From Rheinheimera sp. (lineage in GTDB: Bacteria > Pseudomonadota > Gammaproteobacteria > Enterobacterales > Alteromonadaceae), in NCBI RefSeq assembly GCF_020217005.1, contig NZ_JAIWOI010000148.1, positions 1 to 10,000 of the forward strand: 10,000 bases of DNA, given 5' to 3'. Position numbers and translations under genes: made by a program. This document shows positions 6,499-10,000 of the stretch, piece after piece. Within the stretch, counting starts at the first letter, position 1, and each line of letters starts with the position of its first letter. The notes beneath the pieces were generated by a model. That model made no database searches and was not told the DNA's origin. It saw only the letters and a program-made list of their open reading frames with translations.

Positions 6499-7170
6499 TC
6501 AGACTGATGCAGGGGTTGCACTGACGCTGTAGCCCACACCACGTAAGGTTTTAATAAAATCTTTTGGCAACTTTTTCCGTAAATTGGAAATATGCACTTC
6601 AAGCGCGTTGCTTGCGACTTCTTCACCCCAGGCATATAAACTGGCTTCAAGCTGCTCACGGGTTTTAATTCGTCCTGCCGACTCCATTAACTCTTTCAGT
6701 AACATATATTCACGGCGTGACAAGTTGACAGTCTCGCCATCCACCCGGGCTAAATGCGCGCTGGTATCCAGTTCCACCTGCTGTAACTTAATTAAATGCG
6801 TCGCCGCTGTCCCCATCCGCCGTTCTATGACCCGCAATCGGGCAAATAACTCGGGCATGGCAAAAGGTTTGACCAGATAATCATCAGCACCTAAATCTAA
6901 TCCACGGATCCTGTCATCAACGCCATCGCGGGCGGTTAATACCAGAACGGGCAAATGCGTGTCTTTTTGGCGGCTCTGTTTTAACACATCAAGACCGTCC
7001 ATATCCGGCAAGCCTAAATCCAGGATCACAGCATCACAGTCTCTCGCTTTGATACTACTCAAGGCATGTTGACCTAAACTAACATGATTGACCGCAAAGC
7101 CCTGGCTGGACAAAGCGAGCACCAATCCTTTAGCCAAATCTAAGTCATCTTCGACTAACAACAGTCTCAT
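6499..7170 (-). CDS. OmpR-family response regulator (PmrA/QseB-like)
   Basis: This DNA-binding partner of the adjacent kinase has 223 residues, a normal length. The receiver domain holds the acidic pair (E7, D8, D9), the phospho-acceptor Asp51 in ILDLGLPDMDG, Thr79 and Lys101 in VKPF. The C-terminal winged helix shows LSRREYMLLKELM, the recognition helix near NALEVHISNLRKKL and the closing RGVGYSV. The frame extends back to a TTG at 7209, but the ATG at 7170 begins MRLLLVEDD as in the family and has AGGGG 5 nt upstream (7176-7180). That ribosome binding site lies inside an inverted repeat (7174-7208). The 107-bp gap before it, with a possible -10 box, suggests the pair has its own promoter while also receiving read-through from the TPR/SDR operon. 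Its targets probably include the downstream envelope genes. Confidence 0.95.
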   Translation of the reverse strand: MRLLLVEDDLDLAKGLVLALSSQGFAVNHVSLGQHALSSIKARDCDAVILDLGLPDMDGLDVLKQSRQKDTHLPVLVLTARDGVDDRIRGLDLGADDYLVKPFAMPELFARLRVIERRMGTAATHLIKLQQVELDTSAHLARVDGETVNLSRREYMLLKELMESAGRIKTREQLEASLYAWGEEVASNALEVHISNLRKKLPKDFIKTLRGVGYSVSATPASV

Positions 7171-7173
7171 ACA

Positions 7174-7208
7174 TGCCCCTTTATCTGAACCTGAATGCGA
7201 AAGGGGCA
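7174..7208 (-). promoter_or_regulatory. Inverted repeat that would sequester the response-regulator ribosome binding site
   Basis: In the leader RNA, TGCCCCTTT (from 7208-7200) is perfectly complementary to AAAGGGGCA (7182-7174), with a 17-nt loop. The second arm contains the AGGGG ribosome binding site and ends 3 nt before the ATG at 7170. A C-G and a G-U pair could extend the stem after one mismatch. The hairpin would hide the site until it is melted, bound or translated through. The complementarity is directly visible; the control function is inferred. Confidence 0.5.
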
Positions 7209-7226
7209 AGCCCTAAACAGCATCTG

Positions 7227-7232
7227 ATTGTA
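7227..7232 (-). promoter_or_regulatory. Possible -10 box for the two-component operon
   Basis: TACAAT on the minus strand matches five of six positions of the -10 consensus and would give a leader of about 50 nt that includes the RBS hairpin at 7174-7208. No good -35 box exists at 16-18 bp (GCTTAT at 17 bp), so a promoter here would be weak or depend on an activator. Confidence 0.3.
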
Positions 7233-7242
7233 ATGTGAGACG

Positions 7243-7262
7243 GGCGTGGATAAGCCCACGCC
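7243..7262. terminator. GC-rich hairpin just after the TPR gene, possible weak terminator or processing site
   Basis: GGCGTGG (7243-7249) and CCACGCC (7256-7262) form a perfect 7-bp stem with a 6-nt loop, 15 nt beyond the TPR stop. In the minus direction it is followed by CGTCTCACATT and not a T-run, so termination would be partial at best. It could stabilise the upstream transcript end or reduce read-through into the response-regulator gene. Confidence 0.35.
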
Positions 7263-7277
7263 ACTGCGTTTTACAAA

Positions 7278-7925
7278 TTAACGTTTTAATTTTTTCGCTA
7301 CTTTGGCTTCCAATGCCGCAATTTCCTGTAACCGCCCTTGATCGGCACTTAGACGATCAGGACGAGGTGCGGCTTGTTTTGCCTTTTCAATGTAACTCAT
7401 GGCGGCTTTATAGTCGCGTTCTTCTGTTAAAAATTCAGCATAAAAATAATTAGGATCAATACCTTGAGGGTTAATACTCAGAGCTTTTTCCAGCATCTGC
7501 TTAGCATTTTTGTCACTGCCAAAACCAATAGGCCAGCCCGGGACTTTATAGTAGAGCACACCTAAACTTGTGTAAGCCGAGCCTTGTAAGGCCTGGCTAT
7601 CTATCTTAAGGGCAGCTTCCAGATCGGCTTTGGATTCTTCAGCCAGTGACATAGCACCTAAGCCACCTTTGACTCCGGCATAGCTGGATTTAATAATACC
7701 GCGCCAAATCAAGGCTTCGGCTTTGTCTGCATTCGAAGCAACTACCGCATCAGCTTGCTTTAACAACTCAGGATAAGCCTTCTCTTTTTGCTCCTCTGTC
7801 ATGCTGTAGTTCACTTCAGCCCAGCGGTCCTGCAGAGGTTTAATATCCTGCAGTACATCGGCCTTTGCTGTCAGCGTCAGCAAGAAAACCGGGATCAATA
7901 CTAATTTTTTCGATATTTTGTTCAT
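7278..7925 (-). CDS. Exported TPR-repeat protein of unknown function
   Basis: This 215-residue protein has a short Sec signal peptide (MNKISKKLVLIPVFLLTLTAKA) with probable cleavage after AKA, so it should act in the periplasm. Three or so TPR-like helical pairs follow (about residues 65-80, 92-125 and 135-185), with typical spacing of Ala/Leu/Tyr and sentences such as LEAALKIDSQALQG and MLEKALSINPQGIDPNYFY. Between them lies an unusual loop, LYYKVPGWPIGFG (about 124-136), rich in Gly, Pro and aromatics, that I recall as conserved among similar small exported TPR proteins. TPR proteins are protein-binding scaffolds, so a structural or adaptor role is likely; no catalytic residues are evident. 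It starts 10 bp after the SDR stop with GAGG 5 nt upstream, so it is co-transcribed with the ligase/iron-enzyme/SDR genes. Confidence 0.88.
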   Translation of the reverse strand: MNKISKKLVLIPVFLLTLTAKADVLQDIKPLQDRWAEVNYSMTEEQKEKAYPELLKQADAVVASNADKAEALIWRGIIKSSYAGVKGGLGAMSLAEESKADLEAALKIDSQALQGSAYTSLGVLYYKVPGWPIGFGSDKNAKQMLEKALSINPQGIDPNYFYAEFLTEERDYKAAMSYIEKAKQAAPRPDRLSADQGRLQEIAALEAKVAKKLKR

Positions 7926-7935
7926 GTCTGCCTCG

Positions 7936-8721
7936 TTAGTGGTTTTTGCCCACAGCCATTAATTCAATTAGTGTTAACTTACTTTTTAACCCCATATCCA
8001 CCAGCGCCGGGAAAATCCCATTGAGACGGACAAAAATCCGCTCAGGCCAGCCAAGAAAACGGCGTAAATCGTTAGACTTCAACTGCTTAATCAGTTGCTC
8101 TGCGACCCACTGCGGGCTATCCATGCTGTTGCCAAGCTGCTGGTTTAACTGCACCACTTCTGTGGAATTAATTGAGGTTTCAGTCGCACGTGGTGCAAAG
8201 TACTTCACTTGTATACCGCTTTCTGCCAGCTCACGCTGCAACGCTTCGGTGAAACCCCGCAAACCAAACTTAGTAGCACAATAGCCAGTAAAGCCGGGAT
8301 GGCCAATACTGCCAAAAGCTGAGCCCACGTTGACAATCTGGCCCTGGTGCTGCCGCAACATAGGCAAAAACAACTGACACAGTTGCATGGGGACCAGCAG
8401 ATTAATACTGACCAGATCGCCAAACTGCTGCTGCTGACATAAACCAAACTGACTGATGCCGGCATTATTAATCAGTACATCTATGCCCCCCTGTTTTTGG
8501 CAAAACTGCAGTAAAGCTTGCTGATCAGTTTCGCTGGTCAGATCGCAGGGGAAAACCAATGTTTCAGCAGCTAACTGGTTTTGCAGGCTGCGTAACTTTT
8601 CGACAGATCGTCCGGTCAAAATCAAGCGGGCCCCCTCTCCACTTAACTGTCTGGCGACTTCTGCACCTATACCTCCGGTAGCCCCAGTCAGCAGCACAGT
8701 TTTGCCTGCTAAAACGCTCAT
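7936..8721 (-). CDS. Classical short-chain dehydrogenase/reductase, NADP(H)-type
   Basis: This 261-residue oxidoreductase has the full set of classical SDR signatures: the nucleotide-binding TGATGGIG (12-19), NNAG (85-88), Asn107, Ser134, Tyr147 and Lys151 in the YCATK motif. Arg38 after the second strand (LTGRS) favours NADP(H) over NAD(H). The C-terminal tail after residue 215 is amphipathic (FLGWPERIFVRLNGIFPALV) and similar to SDRs that act on lipid-like substrates near a membrane. The ATG at 8721 overlaps the stop of the iron-enzyme gene (ATGA) and has a near-perfect AGGAGGT 6 nt upstream (8728-8734). With an acyl ligase and a TenA-like oxygenase beside it, it probably reduces or oxidises a carbonyl/alcohol of the same product; the substrate is unknown. 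Confidence 0.93.
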   Translation of the reverse strand: MSVLAGKTVLLTGATGGIGAEVARQLSGEGARLILTGRSVEKLRSLQNQLAAETLVFPCDLTSETDQQALLQFCQKQGGIDVLINNAGISQFGLCQQQQFGDLVSINLLVPMQLCQLFLPMLRQHQGQIVNVGSAFGSIGHPGFTGYCATKFGLRGFTEALQRELAESGIQVKYFAPRATETSINSTEVVQLNQQLGNSMDSPQWVAEQLIKQLKSNDLRRFLGWPERIFVRLNGIFPALVDMGLKSKLTLIELMAVGKNH

Positions 8722-9410
8722 GCCAAGACCTCCTCTGCGGCCACTTTTTTACTCAAACCATGAGGTTGCTCCAAGCTACGGAATACATCACCATACAAGT
8801 GGAAAAACCGTTTAGCACTGTGAATAATCAGCGCCTGTTCGGCAGGGTCTGTGATCTTATTCATTAAACTTTCGAAGAATTTGATATGGTCTTGATCCAA
8901 AGCACCATGAGAATTCAGGTAGCTAAAAGCTTTACGTGGTAACTGCAAGGTTCCGGCAATTTTACTGGCCGCTTGCTCTGCTAATGCTATAGACGTGCCT
9001 TCGAGCACCAGCACCATGCCAAAAAAGCACAGTGGATTGACACGGCGCACCGAATCATAGGCATAAGACACCATTAACTCAGTTGCAAAAGCCGGAGTGC
9101 TGGTGCGTGCTTGCTCTTTGTCATAACCACAAGCAGCAATATCATTCAGTACCCACTCCTGGTGGCCCAGTTCTTCTTCAATATATTCAGCTACAGCTTC
9201 ACGCAACCATTCTTTTGACTCTGGCAACAAAGCACCAACAGACATCAGCAACGGTACTGTATGTTTAACATGGTGATACGCCTGATTTAAAAAGGCCACA
9301 TAGTGATCCAGCGTAAAGTCACCCGCAAAAGTGCGGCGGATCATCGGAGCATCCAGTAAATAAGCACGCTCTTGTTCAGTGGCATTAACCAGCGTTTGAT
9401 AAAAACTCAT
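8718..9410 (-). CDS. TenA/heme-oxygenase-fold iron-containing redox enzyme (UndA/HDO-like)
   Basis: This all-helical protein has 230 residues from the ATG at 9410. It has the fold signature of TenA-like proteins and, beyond that, the metal-ligand pattern of non-heme iron members such as UndA: ExxH at Glu80/His83 (EELGH), Glu137 (VLEGTS) and His175 in LDQDHIKFF, with further histidines at 46, 47 and 50. Thiamin-degrading TenA proteins have a cysteine nucleophile and no such ligand set, so an iron oxygenase/oxidase is the better reading. UndA converts a medium-chain fatty acid to a terminal alkene; other relatives oxidise amino-acid-like substrates. The frame is open to a TTG at 9422, but the ATG has GGAG 6 nt upstream. 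It overlaps the ligase gene by 26 bp and the SDR by 4 bp, tying the three in one operon. Confidence 0.85.
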   Translation of the reverse strand: MSFYQTLVNATEQERAYLLDAPMIRRTFAGDFTLDHYVAFLNQAYHHVKHTVPLLMSVGALLPESKEWLREAVAEYIEEELGHQEWVLNDIAACGYDKEQARTSTPAFATELMVSYAYDSVRRVNPLCFFGMVLVLEGTSIALAEQAASKIAGTLQLPRKAFSYLNSHGALDQDHIKFFESLMNKITDPAEQALIIHSAKRFFHLYGDVFRSLEQPHGLSKKVAAEEVLA

Positions 9411-10000
9411 AGGATTCTCCAATTACAGTGTTAGAAACAAATAAAGCGTGGATATCATTTTGGTACTTTTTGACGACTTCAGCGCGACGTGGCCGGCCAT
9501 TGGCTGTCAAAGTTCCATCTGCAACAGACAGAGGCTGTGTTAACAGCTGATAGCGTTTAATCTGAGCATAATCAGGTAACTCCTGGTTCACTTTGTCCAG
9601 ATAAGCGGGCACCAGTGGCGCTGCGTCAGGGTTAGACAGATACAATAGAGCAGCACAATAAGGCTGAGCATCACCAACCAAGACAGCCTGCCGGATCAAA
9701 CCACTTTGAGTCAGTAAGGCTTCTGGCCATTCGGGCGAAATATTGCGCCCGAGGCTGGAAATCAGTAAGTTTTTACGTCGCCCCAAAATGCGTAACCTGC
9801 CCTGAGCGTCTACTTCACCTAAATCCCCGGTAAAGACTTTGTCACTGGCTGAAGACGGCTCCGCCAAATAGCCCAGAAATGCTTGTTTAACTACAATTTC
9901 GCCATCAATAATTTCGATATCGCGATGCGCTAAAGCTGTGCCTACCAGTTCCAGTTCTAAAGCAGTACTCTGACGGGCGTCTGCCGTAGACAAAGCCACC
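9385..10000 (-). CDS. AMP-forming acyl/acid ligase (ANL superfamily), C-terminal part, cut by the right edge
   Basis: The visible 205 codons are the end of an adenylate-forming ligase; the rest lies beyond the right edge. Read from the window edge, FTGDLGEVDAQGRLRILGRRK is the A7/A8 region, with Asp59 (numbered from 9999) binding the ATP ribose, the hinge GRRKN at 73-77 and GRNISPEW after it. This style, with a long SPEW segment, resembles long-chain acyl-CoA synthetases more than peptide-synthetase modules. The A10 site, usually TxxGKxxR, reads LTANGRPRR here, so Arg169 stands where the catalytic lysine is expected. The protein ends within the start of the next gene, a 26-bp overlap. It probably activates a carboxylic acid for the iron enzyme or SDR, subject to the A10 question. 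Confidence 0.88.
   Translation of the reverse strand, partial: VALSTADARQSTALELELVGTALAHRDIEIIDGEIVVKQAFLGYLAEPSSASDKVFTGDLGEVDAQGRLRILGRRKNLLISSLGRNISPEWPEALLTQSGLIRQAVLVGDAQPYCAALLYLSNPDAAPLVPAYLDKVNQELPDYAQIKRYQLLTQPLSVADGTLTANGRPRRAEVVKKYQNDIHALFVSNTVIGESYEFLSNAG

Noticed and set aside
7243..7262. CRISPR repeat or REP element
   Set aside because: Only one copy of the hairpin sequence occurs in the window, with no regular spacing or spacers.
8718..9410. TenA-type thiaminase or transcriptional activator
   Set aside because: The cysteine nucleophile pattern of TenA is not seen, while ExxH, Glu and His metal ligands are. The old label of TenA as a regulator has no DNA-binding domain to support it here.

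Overview
The window looks like chromosome from an aquatic gammaproteobacterium. Base composition is moderate, genes are tightly packed, and the families present (AcrB-type efflux, PmrA/QseB-type two-component pair, FTR1-like permease with cupredoxin, TenA-like iron enzyme beside an acyl-CoA ligase and an SDR) suggest the Alteromonadales or the Rheinheimera group. That placement is inferred from protein style, not from a search. No tRNA, rRNA, CRISPR array, insertion sequence or phage gene was seen, and there is no gene-free stretch longer than 300 bases.

Region 1 (1-3295) is a drug-efflux locus. A lipoprotein membrane-fusion protein (1414-2571, minus) is followed by an AcrB-type RND pump that runs off the left edge (1-1403, minus). 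A TetR-family regulator (2729-3295, plus) is divergent. Between them lies a perfect 16-bp inverted repeat (2623-2660) made of four GAATC/GATTC units, with a TTGATT -35 box of each divergent promoter inside it. This is a compact auto-repressed switch. No outer-membrane factor gene is visible.

Region 2 (3334-7170, all minus; transcribed right to left) is a response regulator, a sensor kinase, a periplasmic cupredoxin-like protein, an FTR1/EfeU-related membrane protein and a small outer-membrane beta-barrel protein. The last three reading frames overlap, so they are probably translationally coupled. Together they place one protein in each of periplasm, inner membrane and outer membrane behind a two-component system, which suggests sensing and handling of a metal ion or a related envelope job. 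The permease has lost the REXXE iron-binding signature in both places where it is expected. The response-regulator start is preceded by a 9-bp inverted repeat that would bury its ribosome binding site.

Region 3 (7278-10000, all minus) is the end of an AMP-forming acyl-CoA/acid ligase, a heme-oxygenase-fold (TenA/UndA-like) iron enzyme, a classical NADP-type SDR and an exported TPR protein. Overlaps of 26 and 4 bp and a 10-bp gap mark an operon. The ligase, iron enzyme and SDR could be successive steps on an activated acyl chain; the substrate is unknown. The ligase has arginine where the A10 catalytic lysine is expected.

The most promising leads are the iron-enzyme/ligase/SDR module, the degenerate FTR1-like permease set, the buried ribosome binding site of the response regulator and the four-unit TetR operator.
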